This document shows, one piece after another, positions 47,461 to 58,822 of a stretch of DNA of 64,000 bases (position 1 is its first letter; each line of letters starts with the position of its first letter). Below the pieces are notes generated by a model. That model had not been told where the DNA came from. It was given only the letters and a program-made list of their open reading frames with translations, and did no database searches. The translations under genes and the position numbers were made by a program. The stretch comes from Rutstroemia sp. NJR-2017a BVV2 (lineage: Eukaryota; Ascomycota; Leotiomycetes; Helotiales; Rutstroemiaceae), in NCBI GenBank assembly GCA_002946415.1, contig NJPS01000011.1, positions 1-64,000 of the forward strand. Reading direction: 5' to 3'.

Positions 47461-47726
47461 CCACCCACCCGGCTCCGCTTAGTCGTGGCACACCAAAACT
47501 GTACTTGAAAGCGTTTTCTATATCGCGCAAAATAGAAAAGTTGAGATATGTTAAATCTGAAAGTTGTCAGTTACTCAGGGACTTAAAATAACATATACAT
47601 GATTTTTCGGATAATTTAATTATAAGAATTGAGAAAGTTACAGAAAGTGGCTTTTAGTGCTTCTCACTGTAATTTTGGTGAGGTTTCTCTTGGTGTGCCA
47701 TGACTAAACGGAGCCGGGTGCCACCC
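47461..47726. mobile_element. MITE-like non-autonomous DNA transposon, 266 bp
   Basis: The left end (CACCCGGCTCCGCTTAGTCG then TGGCACACCAA) and the reverse complement of the right end (CACCCGGCTCCGTTTAGTCA then TGGCACACCAA) match over about 30 bases with two differences. The outermost 5-6 bases differ. TA lies directly outside both ends (47459-47460 and 47727-47728), as expected for a Tc1/mariner-type target duplication. The interior is AT-rich and non-coding. It lies about 280 bp upstream of the P450 start. Confidence 0.75.
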
Positions 47727-48007
47727 TAAGTACAAGTCAACCATACAAAGGAATTACACCCAACGTAACATGCAGTACTCGTCAAATCTCCTAGCATGAA
47801 AACTAGTGTTGGTCTGCATAGGATTCTCTGCTGTGGGGTACTTCTAACGCGACGTCCAAGCAGAATCTGGGCTTGCAAACGTCAGGAGCTAGATACAACG
47901 TGGACGGATAGATACAATGTGAGACGAATCTTCAGAACACTTGAATATAAATAAGAGGACTCTTCCTGCTATCTGAATTTAAGGTATGAGGGTACAAAAC
48001 TGAAACT

Positions 48008-49674
48008 ATGTATTATATCAATTATCTGCAGTCGCTTGGCCCAGCACGCCTTGCAGTCGCTGTCGTATTTTTTACCTTTTTGGCCAAGGTGAGATTGTCA
48101 AGCACCCCTCATATCGAAAGGGACGTAGCATGATCCGATGCTAACCTTTCATAGATTCTCTATAGAGCATATCTTACGCCTCTCAGAAAAATCCCCGGGC
48201 CGTGGTACGCACGCCTTACTCACTTGGTCCTCAAATACCACGTCGCAACCGGTCGTCGACTTCACTATGTCCATTCTCTCCATCTCAAGTATGGACCCAT
48301 AGTGCTCATAGCACCGACTGAAGTGGCAGTCAGCTCTCTCTCAGGGTTCCGCAAGATCCACAATTTCACGAAACCCTTCCTCAAGTCCCCGTGGTATGGA
48401 TCATTCACATTTGGAAGCGGAGGCATTTTCACCATGATTGATCCTAAGGAGCATTCCAATCGGAGAAAGCTCTTTTCACAGGCGATGAGCAAATCGTATC
48501 TGAGGACGAATTGGGAAGTCGAGGTAAGGAAGAAGGTAGACATGGCAGTGCAGAAGATTAGGCGGGACGCATTGCAAGGAGAGGCGGACATATTTAAATG
48601 GTTCACATACATGGCTACAGATGTGATGGGAAATTTATCGTTCGGAGAAGGTTTTGACACATTGGAAACAGAAAAGGTAAGAACAAATGGCCCAATGAAC
48701 AATCCTCCCCAACTAAGTGCTCTGCAGCCAACCCAATACACCGAAGATCTTATGCATGTAGTCAAGATGGGTGGTGTGCGGTCTGAGTTGCCTACGATAT
48801 TCGCAATAGGGTCATTCCTCAAAATTCCTATTTTTAACACTCCAGATGGTCGGATGATGGAATATGGGACTATTGCAGTGAGAAATGCAAAGTCTCAATC
48901 CAGCGCAAAACCAACCATTTTCCGGAAGATGCTTGCTGAAAGCGAGAAATCAGACAGTTCCATAACCGACTTTGAGGTTCGGGAGGAAGCCAAGAATCTC
49001 ATTGTTGCTGGGTCAGATACCACAGGTATTACAATCATGTATCTGCTCTACAACGTGATGAAAACCCCCTATCTCCAGAAACAATTGGAAACAGAGGTCC
49101 AAACACTACCAGAAGAATTCACATCGGCCGACGTAGAAGGTTTGAAATTGCTGAATGCAGTCATCGAAGAAGCATTAAGATTATATGGGGCTGCACCAGG
49201 AGGCCTGCCACGAATGGTACCGAAAGGGGGTGCTGACATAGATGGATACTTTCTGCCCGAAGACATCACAGTCTCTACGCAGGCATACACTATTCACCGC
49301 GACCCAACTATATTTGCTGAACCCGAAAGGTAAGCCCATCCGACTCGTTGACCCAATATTGACCCCATCTAGCAACGAAATCGCTGACCTTTCTTTCTAC
49401 AATTAGTTTCCAACCACAGCGGTGGTTATCCGAAGAAGCACAGAAAGAAGACTTCAAAGCAGCAAACCATCCCTTTGGTGCAGGTACTCGCACATGTATT
49501 GGTGTACATCTTGCGCGAATGGAAATGCTTCTAGCATGCGCGGTATTCTTCAGGAATTGCCAGGGAGCGAGAATTGCATTGTCGCAGACTGATGAAGGAA
49601 TGGAGATGGAGAACCACTTTTTGATTATGCCGGCTGGGCACAAATGTGAAATCACGATGAAGGATGGTCATTAG
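48008..49674 (+). CDS. Cytochrome P450 monooxygenase, 507 aa, three exons
   Basis: Exons 48008-48088, 48155-49329 and 49407-49674 join in frame. An N-terminal membrane anchor (residues 9-30) is followed by the Pro-rich hinge KIPGPWY. The C-helix segment is HSNRRKLFSQAMS, the I-helix oxygen-binding motif is VAGSDTTG, the K-helix ExxR is EEALR, the PxRW region reads FQPQRW, and the heme loop is FGAGTRTCIG with Cys449 as thiolate ligand. It is an ER-membrane, microsomal P450 needing a P450 reductase. The substrate is unknown. It looks like the accessory P450s of fungal secondary or xenobiotic metabolism, but no synthase gene lies in the window. Confidence 0.9.
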
Positions 49675-49806
49675 AAAATGAATTTTCAAGCGGTGGTAGA
49701 ATAGATACGTTGCGTCATAACCTCATAAACACATATCTTCACGGCCCTGAGCAAGGCAAACGTCAGACTAAATGCCCGATATACTATCATTAATCTCGAA
49801 TTATGC

Positions 49807-51591
49807 TCAAACATCATCGTCCCCGAGTTTACCTCTCACATTCACTGATCTAGCCGTGAGATATTCCTTAAACTTCCTCGCCTTCACTTCTTCAGTAAAC
49901 ATCTCGTCAAGTTCCTCATATGTCCTATCTTTTGTTTCAGGTAGTTCAAAGAAGACGACTGCCCAAGCAATCACACTGGTCGCGAAGAAGATCCAACCCA
50001 TCTTGCCGCCTAGGTTTCCTTCATCTTTATTAAACATATACGGAACGACTACATTCCATATTGTAGAATATGAGTAGTTGAAGAAGAATCCCACTGATTG
50101 GGATTTTGCACGAAGACGGAGGGACGACACTTCTCCTGCTAAAGATATTGCGGGCCCGATAGCAGGCCCAATGGTAAACCACACGAGTTGGAGAGTTACT
50201 CCGACACACCTATCCCGAAATATGTTAGTTGAAAGTGCAGGTATAATGGCGCGAGGGAACATACCACAACGAAGCTTTGGATGACGACACAGAAGCTGCA
50301 ATTGCCATGATCAGGAACAGAAGCATTGCGACTCCAACTCCACTCAGGATCATTTTTCTCCTTCCAACAAAAGTCATGAACCAGAATGTAAAGAAACTGC
50401 TGATGATAGCAAAGCCAATGCCAAGTTCCACCATCATCGAGGACTGCGTAGATGAGAGACCAGCGGTGACCATAAAATAGGGAGCATTAGCTATGAACGT
50501 TGTTCCGATCATTTGATTCAAGCCGTTCACATATAGGATGATTCTTGTGCGGCGCCAGTTCGTCCCCCGGAATAAATCAAGATATGAGGACTCGCTGCCA
50601 GCTTCTGCTTGTTCGTTTTCCTCTCTCGTAATCTGTACCATGCTGGCAAGAATAGGTTCGACTGAGGTTTTCTTGCCGTAGAGCTTCTGGAGTGCACTGC
50701 TAGCTGAAGATAACTTGCCTTTGCGGACTAGGTGGTATGGAGATTCAGGCACAAGGAGAAAACCGAGGAGGATGATAATGGGCCAGACCCAACCTGCGGC
50801 GAAAAGGACTTTGTATGCTGATTTATCCATGATTGATATACGGTCGAAGGCAATGGAAGCTGCAATAAGGTATCCTAAGTTCTATATACCAGTTAGCAAA
50901 AATGCTTGTCATCGCTTGACTGATGGATGAGAATCACTTACCATGCTAAATGAATAAGCAGACAACGCAACACCACGAATCTTCAGAGGCGTAATTTCCG
51001 AGACATAGATTTGACCAGTGGTCAGTGCCATACCAAGCCCCAGAGCATTCACCATCTTGCCACCAAGATAAGCTCCAGGAGTAGTAGCTGTATAGACAAC
51101 TGCCACGCCAACGACCGAGATAACACCCGAAAGAGCGAATGAGACACGACGACCGAAGCGATCCGAAATCGGGCCAGCTCCCCAAGCACCGAAGCCTGTG
51201 CATACCTGAGCCATGGCGTTCCATAAAGACTGCCAATATGCAGGAATAATGTATGTTCCTCCGCCTGCTGCTTCGCCGAATTGTTCTCTGGGTTAATGAT
51301 GTTAGTTTGTGATAGGTCAATCTGAGGGCGGAGAGGCTGGACGAACTGGAATGGCACCATATTCAACACAAGTGATAACGCGATGTTGTCGAAACCATAC
51401 ATCAATGCTCCCATGTTGGAGTAGATGCAGCAGAGAATAATGACAGGATGGGATGTAATGGTATTCCAGATGCTGAGGTCTGAAACATCTTCCTGAGTGA
51501 CGGCAGTTTCGACATGTTCTAGATGGTGTGTCGACATCTTGTGGTCGTCGTCCTTGGGACTGCTGTCTCTTCCAATTTCCGTTGATGCCAT
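49807..51591 (-). CDS. MFS sugar transporter, 536 aa, four exons
   Basis: Exons 51591-51347, 51287-50942, 50881-50265 and 50209-49807 join in frame. A polar N-terminus of about 45 residues precedes TM1 (ILCCIYSNMGALMYGFDN). The D-R-F-G-R-R loop is ISDRFGRR. The central loop after TM6 begins VPESPYHLVRKGK. A second GRR motif is TFVGRRK, and the C-terminus has the PETKGxT-like string LPETKDRTYEELDEMF. This matches alpha-glucoside/maltose-type hexose transporters of the fungal sugar porter family. It shares an 828-bp divergent promoter with the GH78 rhamnosidase gene, so a rhamnoside or rhamnose-containing oligosaccharide is a reasonable substrate guess. Confidence 0.88.
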
Positions 51592-52419
51592 TTTGCTCTT
51601 GATGAGTTTATAAACGAGCTTCACAAGCAGATGAAGTAGAAAGTGAATGAACATACAAGTCTTGATAACCTCCTTATTTGAAGTGGAGTGGGATTGCCCT
51701 TGGCACCCACAAGAAAGTTGGAAGTGGACTGGATCTACTTTGAATGTGGACTGTGGAGACGGATGCCAGAACGCCTTGTCACAGTCAAATTCGGGGTGCT
51801 CGGCCCTATTACCAGCTGGCCAGTCAAAGACACTGATATCACCCCAGCCCTTGCGTAGAGCTCAACGACTAGAAGACACAACTCCTCTGCATTAGGACAA
51901 CATCTCTTCAGCGAAACAGATAGTGATCCAGCTTTACCCAACAAGTCTGCATATGTGATGTCTTCGCATTCATTGTCTTCGAATGCTGGAGCATGATTCA
52001 ACACTCATCATCCTCGAGGCAGCGAGCAACAAGCCCCAGAAACCTGACGACCCCACAATGATTCGTAATTTGTGGGGAGAACCACAACTTCCCAAAACTA
52101 AAGTCGTATAACATCTTGATATCGCATTTTCGGGATAAAGCAGACTTTTTAATGTTTCTCCAACACCATAGAAAACATTTCTAGCATCCCGCGCCTCCAC
52201 AGACCCCATATTTACCCCACAGTTTGGGGAAGTGGACGCTGGAGCTTCCGTCCACTTTCCTTCCACTTTCCACCTTCCACTTCTCGCTCAATCTGTGTCC
52301 GACTGAAGACAGATGTGGACTGTAGCCTTTTTCATATTCGTTGGCGCTGTGAATGTAAATAGCAATGATGCTTGGAATGATCGCAGTAAATAATAACAAT
52401 CTGTTAAAGCTTCTTCGTG
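51592..52419. promoter_or_regulatory. Divergent promoter with repeated GTGGAC hexamers
   Basis: This lies between the sugar transporter (minus) and the rhamnosidase (plus). GTGGAC occurs at 51724-51729, 51746-51751, 52232-52237 and 52315-52320, and inverted (GTCCAC) at 52250-52255. The first two lie near the transporter start and the other three near the rhamnosidase start. A pyrimidine-rich run of CCACTTTCC-like units lies at 52250-52283. The hexamers are candidate binding sites for a shared activator; this is inference from repetition and position only. Confidence 0.4.
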
Positions 52420-54861
52420 ATGTCTTCTCCATTCCTCAACGATGATGCACAATGGATTTGGGTGCCTGAATATGATGACACCATCGATCCAGGGCAGTGT
52501 GTCTTATTTCGAAAGACGTTTGCTCTGCAAGATATTCCCCAAGATGAAATTCTTCTCCATGTATCCGCTGATACTCGATACCGATTATATCTCAACGGAG
52601 AACGATTGAGCTTCGGTCCATGCAAGAGTTATCTGGCACGATGGTATTACGAGACGGTGAATATCACACCCCTTCTGAGGGCTGGCGGAAATGTACTCAG
52701 TGCAAAAGTCCTGCGCTTCTCTGCAACGAATTCTGCAGGCTCATCAATGGCGAGGTCGCCACTTCCGGGCTTGATTCTCTGGTGCAAGATAGGTGTGAGT
52801 GGAATCTGTAACAATGGGAGATATAATTGCTAAGAATATGGTTTGTAGGACCTAGAGCTGCATACAAACAAGACGTGGAAAGCGATAAAGGACCATGCGA
52901 CAAATCTGGTGCCTGCCTCGGAGTGGGACTTTCGCCTTGGGCCACCATTCCTCGACCTGAGTGAGAAAGTTTATGCGGAACCAAAGCAAGAAAGTTGGAC
53001 AGAATTTGATTTCGACGAAGGGGAATGGATGGATGCAGAAATAAGGACAGTAAAGAGAAAAATGTCACCAATGCTGGATCCGCGCCGGTTAACCCCAAGA
53101 CCTATACCTCACTTGCCAGAAATATCGAAAAGATTTGACGGTGTGGTGAATTGCTCGGATGACACGAATATTGAGGGTTGGAAGAAGCTTCTGAGGGATG
53201 ACAGGCCAATGAAGCTGGCGGCTGGTAGCATATCAGTCGTCGAAATTGAGTCCAAAGTCCTCACTACAGGATTTCTGGAGTTCGATTTTGTGGTGGAGGG
53301 TACTGGAGACGCACCTGAGATACAAATTCTGTGTGCCGAGTCCTACGAGAATGATATGGACAAGGGCCAGCCGCGCTCGAAGGACGATCGGACAAATTTC
53401 AGAACGGGAAAGTTGTATGGACCAACAGATACCTACTTCTGTAACACAAAGCTATCAAGGAATCATTATGAACCTTTTTGGTGGCGTACGTTTCGGTACC
53501 TCCGCATCTCAGTTTCATGTCCTCCAACTTCGTCACTTATCTTCAACTCTATAACCTATCGCTCGACCCACTACCCATTACCCATCACCACATCCGTATC
53601 TAGTACAGATCTGGTAGACAAACTACATTCCACGTCCGTCAATACATTGCTCAATTGCATGCATGAGACGCACGAGGACTGTCCCTACTACGAGCAGAGT
53701 CAATTCGCCATGGACACCCGATCGCAACTCCTCTTCTCATACACAATTTCTCATTCCGATCTTCTAGCTCGGAAAACCATTCACGAGTTTTACGCATCTC
53801 GAAGAGACGATGGTCTCCTAGAAACCCACTTTCCGAATCCCGGACGCGGCATGAACATTCCACAATTCTCATTGTACTGGATCTTCATGCTGCAAGATCA
53901 TATGATCCATTTTCACGACCTTGCACTTGTCAAGAGGTATATTGGAACGGCGGATGGCATCTTAGATCATTTTGCTGGAAGACTGAACGAAAAGGGATTA
54001 GTAGGAAAGTTCGAAGTGGAAGGCACATGGGCTTTCGTCGACTGGGTCGGCGAATGGTTCACTCCCGTCAAGGGGTTCTCTAGCATGGGTGTGCCAAAAG
54101 CATACTACGAGAAAGGGGCTGCGACAGTGAATAGCCTAGTATATGCGCTAGCTCTAAAGTCCGCAGCAGAAATGTGCACAGCGTTGGGCAGGAACGATAC
54201 TACAACGGAGTATCTAGAAAGAGCTGAGTCGATTATTCAAGCGGTGAACGAACATTGTTACGACGTTAAAAACGGCATTTACCTCGATGGACCGGGTGCT
54301 ACGGGTCAATACTCGCAACATGTCCAGATATTCGCAGTGCTAGCTGACGCGGTGAATGGAGAAGCTGCGCGAACATTGATGCGGAGAACAATCCGTGAAA
54401 GAGAAACGCTGGGACTAGCGAAAGCATCATTCGCAATGTCTTTCTACCTCTTCAGAGCTGCGGTGAAAGCAGGCATATACGAAGAAGTTTGGGAGGAATT
54501 GCTGAGCCCGTGGAAGAAGATGCTTGACCAAAATTTGACCACGTGGGCAGAGAGTGAGAGTATGGTTAGAAGTGACTGTCATGGTTGGAGTGCTACCCCT
54601 ATGTATGAGATTATGAGGGAGATTGTGGGGGTAAAGTCTGGGTGGAATGAAACGAAGATTATACCCCGCGTTGACCTGGTGAATGAAATGAGGGGTAGCT
54701 TTGTTGTTGCGGGGGGAGATACGGTAGATGTTTCTTGGGGTGAGAGCAAGCAAGTCAAGTTGAAAGCTTCGAAAGATATGGAGGTTGAACTAGTGCTGCG
54801 AGCCACTAGCATCCATATCAAACTCTTACAAGGAGAAGAGCAATGTTTTAGTTGGACGTAG
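52420..54861 (+). CDS. GH78 alpha-L-rhamnosidase, no visible signal peptide, 795 aa
   Basis: Exons 52420-52794 and 52849-54861 (54-nt intron, GTGTGAGT region donor) join in frame. The N-terminal beta domain (AQWIWVPEYDD, LFRKTF, SADTRYRLYLNGE) is the typical rhamnosidase lectin-like start. Mid-protein beta sandwiches are followed by the (alpha/alpha)6 barrel with the family block ETHEDCPYYEQSQFAMDTR, which contains catalytic acids, then VEGTWAFVDWVGEW, QYSQHVQIFAVLADAV and SESMVRSDCHGWSATPMYE. The C-terminal beta domain closes the protein. It hydrolyses terminal alpha-L-rhamnose from plant glycosides or pectin side chains. The start MSSPFLNDDAQ has no secretion signal, so the enzyme is probably cytosolic and works on imported substrate, consistent with the divergent transporter. 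Confidence 0.88.
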
Positions 54862-55290
54862 TATGAAATAAGCAGAGTGATTGAAGGTCAATGCTCGAGA
54901 TCATGATGGTGTTCGGATGGATGCTTACAGAAGACCTCACATAACATTATCTCCCACTGTTTTCTGTCCAGATTTCCACGGACCAACTTCTTTCACGAGA
55001 ACGGCCAAGACGGATATTGGTCACTCCCTGATTATTAGACACAGTTAGAAAGATAATAGAGAACGCTAATTTTACCTTATTTCCTGGAACGTAATAGCTA
55101 ATCCTCATCCATCATTCACTGTCTTCTGTAGGCTCGCTTGTGTGCTGCCGCTGCTGTACAGACAGCCACCCTACAAGCTCTTTTGTATGATATTTTCCTT
55201 CCCTCTACACTCTTTTCTGTTCTTCATGAATCTCCTAGATTATTGGTATTGGAACCATCTCGAGCATATTCACGATCATCAGTCAACAGA
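54862..55290. other. No supported gene
   Basis: This is the 3' flank of the rhamnosidase and the promoter of the 224-aa gene. The frame of the latter is open upstream to 55138, but the Met at 55291 is the likelier start. Confidence 0.35.
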
Positions 55291-56287
55291 ATGTCTCGGC
55301 CATTAGACCAGCCTCTTCTCCGCCTCTTCGACACATACCGACTCACAAATCTAAATTACACTAGGCAGCTTGATGAAGAAACGGTGGGGAAAAAAGCTCT
55401 TGAGGTCTATCATAGTGGAAACACAGATATTTTGCACATTCTACGCCAATGTATAGCCGAATGCTCTGAGTGCTTCCGATCCACGCCTCTTCCATATCTT
55501 TGGTATCGTGTTGAAGCTCGCATCTGGAGCCATCTTTGTATTACGCCCTATCTCGAGGTGTAGTAGCAGATAGCTAATTTCCTTAACAGATCCCGACCAA
55601 CAATTCACAGGCATCGATCCCGACCCCATTTATGTAAGTTATGGCCTTACTTCGACAGCTAATAATAATGCTAACTTTATAAAGACCGACATTTTCGAAA
55701 AATGTATGAGAGCAGTTAAGGAAACTAGGAACTATATGGAGGAAGTGAGATCTACGTCTTTCGATGAATTGGTAAGAGGTGCATGCCGGAGTCTTTATCG
55801 AACACGTAGAGAATTAATATAAAATTTAGGCAGGAGTGTGCCGTACCTATAGCAAGCGCCTGGATCAAAGTCGTCAATCGATTGGGAGGAAACAAGAAAA
55901 CAGCGAAGAGTCGGTAAGTTTACTGGATGTAGTATATTGGGGGCTTATGCTGAAATTATCAAGAATAGGAGCGTTGGGGAGACAGAGACCCAAAATAGTG
56001 ACGACGCTCGGCGCACTAGAGAAGTATATATATCTGCTCTCCCTTTTCAGGTATAGTGACTGATCGAATCTCAGTACCCACACGATATTACCCAACGGTT
56101 GAGCAACTATTCGGGAGGGAATACCACGGCCGAAGTAAAACCTGTCGAGACCCAAGGGGACGCAAAAAGAGATGCTACGAAGACTTCTCGAAATAGTTAT
56201 ATGAAGAAAGGCCTCGTTGTAGGAGCTGATACAGTGGATGAAATAGATGCTGACTTGGAAACTGATGACGGCTGGACTCTAGTTTAG
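55291..56287 (+). CDS. Unknown protein, 224 aa, five small exons
   Basis: Exons 55291-55537, 55590-55633, 55685-55771, 55830-55913 and 56075-56287 give a single frame. The first four junctions are well defined (GTATTA, GTAAGT, GTAAGA and GTAAGT donors). The joined exons 1-3 read IWSHLYPDQQFTGIDPDPIYTDIFEKCM. The last intron (161 nt) is less certain and may hide another small exon. The protein is polar and largely helical at its N-terminus (LLRLFDTYRLTNLNYTRQLDEETV, CIAECSECFRS), with an acidic C-terminus ending DDGWTLV. No known domain is recognised. There is no signal peptide or membrane segment. Confidence 0.55.
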
Positions 56288-56759
56288 TGATATTTCAGTT
56301 CTGATATGGTAGGGTGGCGACAGCGGGTGCGTTCTTACAAGGTACACATTGCAGGACGGCGATTGAAAGCTAGCTGTACCAGGTATACATATTCTGTGGT
56401 GTGAAGGTCATTCTGCATGTTTCAAAAGTGTGAAAGTTATGGGATACCCGTCCATTTGCAAGTAAGCCTCGCAGATAGCCTCGCAGATACAATCTGACCC
56501 AAGACGTGGCACTGGAACCTCTTCTTGATACACCGTCTTCCGCTGACCAGCAACGTTCTGGTATTTTAAAATATTTCCTGCATAGTGTCAACCATCTCCG
56601 CTGCAGACTTATGATTACTACTACTGTACTTGTCTCTTCATGAATCCAACATCCATAGGCGTCATCTCAAATGTAGTCGAATCCGTACCACTTACCTTAA
56701 TCGTGTGGCTTCCCTTGCTAGAATACTCAAACCCCTCTAACCGTGTAATCTAACTTCCA
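56288..56759. other. No supported gene
   Basis: Between the convergent 224-aa gene and the small secreted protein gene. Nothing is recognised. Confidence 0.35.
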
Positions 56760-57200
56760 TCAGCCAGAAGTCTCTATGCCATTGCTCTTCTCTGTCATCA
56801 CTTCCATTTCAACCCTCACTATTTTGGATACTCCACTCAAACCATCGCAACTGAAGAAACAAACAAATGAAAGACAGCACTCACTATGCATAACCACTAA
56901 AACGACCTCACTTTCACCAGAACTCTGCGCCGCAGTCACAGTTCCATCTGTGCACGCTTTCATCGTGTTCTGCATGTTCGTCCCCCGACAAGTAGTATCA
57001 AATGCTGGCTCATTGGAGCTTGAGTCGGACAAGATAGTGAAGGATATATCAAAATTGTATATGCAGCCTGCTGGAGAACAGGAGCTTCTATAGGAGGTGA
57101 CTTGATAAGGTGTGGTGGCGGCGGAAATTGGGGAGGCGAGAACGTAGGGTATAGAGAAGAGAAGAACGGGGAGGACGAAGATGGGGTTGGGCGTGAACAT
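56760..57200 (-). CDS. Small secreted cysteine-containing protein, about 146 aa
   Basis: The protein starts with a clear signal peptide (MFTPNPIFVLPVLLFSIPYVLASP). The mature part begins with SYRSSCSPAGCIYNFDISFTI and has Cys pairs at SC..GC, TTCRGT and KACTDGT, then TAAQSSGESEVVLVV. This resembles the many small secreted ascomycete proteins whose N-terminal SCSPAGCxYxF pattern is followed by a beta-sandwich. The C-terminal part after about residue 105 (SECCLSFVCFFSCDG) looks like read-through of a short intron: GTGAGT and TTCTTCAG frame the stretch. The true C-terminus may therefore differ. Effector or cell-wall roles are possible; no function is established. Confidence 0.6.
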   Translation of the reverse strand: MFTPNPIFVLPVLLFSIPYVLASPISAATTPYQVTSYRSSCSPAGCIYNFDISFTILSDSSSNEPAFDTTCRGTNMQNTMKACTDGTVTAAQSSGESEVVLVVMHSECCLSFVCFFSCDGLSGVSKIVRVEMEVMTEKSNGIETSG

Positions 57201-58501
57201 TATTATTCAGAAACGAAATATGAAATAGCAAAGTGTCTATTGAATAGACACTGCCTTTATGCACGTAAAAAGGCATAGACCTACATATCCACACGGAATA
57301 AATCCAAACCTTTATCCCCACTTGCTCGCTGTTGCAAAATCATAATTGGTCCTAACTCAGCGCAGCCACAGTGGTCTAGGAAGTGACCCTGAGAATTCTC
57401 GCGCTTCCAGAAACCACTAATACATCCAAAAAGAAGGTCTGGATACGTCGAGCGGCTAACATGTCAACCTGTTCCGGGTGCAGATGAAGTGTGTCGCTGG
57501 GTCGATATAAACACCGAAAAACGCCATAGGTTACTATAGTTGTTGATTGGCTCTCATCGTTGCACTCTCCAGCCACCACATGCCAAGCCATTTGCGAAAC
57601 AAATGAACTCCACGCTCGTCGGCAAGGTGCACTAATAGGAAGAAGGTATGATTTGCACGTGATGCGCAAAAGACACTCTGCTCTCGCGCTTGTGAGACGC
57701 CATTTTTATATTACGAATCAAGTCGAGAGCAGCCCTTCCAACCTCTCGTTCAACGGTGCATCAGCACCGACCGTCGCCCTGTGTAAATTACCCCGCATTC
57801 TCGCAACTCGAAAGAGCATCACCGTGCCCCACGCAGGCTGATCGGATAATATTAGGCGAATCATTCAGGAAGAATCCCAATCGTGGCAGATGTTACAAAA
57901 CACGGTTCGTCCCGTAAGCTAACCTGCCCTACGGTAAGCATTTAGCTGAGTGGGAATCCAGGCCAGCACGATGACTCGACGTGTATGTTCCTGACTCTTG
58001 CCATGCATTGGTCAGCACGCCTTACTATGGGCTGTGATGCGCAGGTACACCAACGAAATATCCACGTGGATCTGCATTGGTGGGGAAGGGTTCCACGAAT
58101 CATGCGAATGCAGCGTCAGAAAGGCAGACAACAGCATCAAAAACAATTTTCACAACAAGCACACACCGTACTGAAGTGTCTTCATGGAAGACACAGAGTC
58201 GACGAGACCCCACCTGAAAGCTGGAATTGCTAACTAGAAAGGAGATAACACTCAACTCCGGTATTCCCACTCTAAAGTCCCAATCCGACAATGAAGTCAA
58301 AGCTGTTGTTCTTCCTTCTCTTTTCCTTTGTGACTACCCACTGAACCTGCCAATGCGTATGTATCGTCGACATGCTCCGTTGAAATATAATCGTCATCAA
58401 TCGTTAATTAGAAGAAATAAGCCCACAAAACAACAACGCCCAAGGCTCGATGCCAATGTTTCCTATCTTTCAAACTCCAGTCCATTCAAACCCCAAAACC
58501 C
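57201..58501. other. No supported gene
   Basis: About 1.3 kb. Frames of 60-95 codons on both strands overlap one another without motifs. Confidence 0.35.
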
Positions 58502-58822
58502 TCACTCGTTGACAGTCCTAAGCGCACCACTTAACTCCCTTCTTCTCCTCTCAATGAAAGCATTCAACTCCCTGCCGATCGGACCAAACGCTTCGACCGG
58601 ATACCAGCACTTCCCTTCGTCATCCCATGTTGTTACAATAATGCTGACTTCGGATTCACGTTGCATTTCGCGATGCGATTCTCGAGCGATGTTCCGACTC
58701 ATCGGCGCAAGATGTGAGCGACTTGAGGCGGGTTGCTTGGGTCGCAGCGAGGGATAGGGGTTTGATCTGTTAACTCGCTTAAGGCTATTCATGGCCGCGT
58801 TGCGGGGAGGAGAGATCTGCAT
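58502..58822 (-). CDS. Small hypothetical protein, 106 aa
   Basis: A single frame from the Met at 58822 (MQISPPRNAAMNSLKRVNRS), basic in its first half and with an ordered-looking second half (SEVSIIVTTWDDEGKCWYPVEAFGPIGRELNAFIERRRREL). The second half alternates beta-like and helical stretches as a real small domain would. I recognise no family. The frame is open further upstream, but that part is low-complexity. It could be a real small nuclear or cytosolic protein or a chance frame. Confidence 0.4.
   Translation of the reverse strand: MQISPPRNAAMNSLKRVNRSNPYPSLRPKQPASSRSHLAPMSRNIARESHREMQRESEVSIIVTTWDDEGKCWYPVEAFGPIGRELNAFIERRRRELSGALRTVNE

Noticed and set aside
47280..47591. 103-codon plus-strand frame
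   Set aside because: It runs into the MITE-like element and has no protein-like features.
40500..54861. Secondary-metabolite gene cluster (P450, SDR, transporters)
   Set aside because: No polyketide, peptide or terpene synthase is present in the window. The carbohydrate reading fits the neighbours better.
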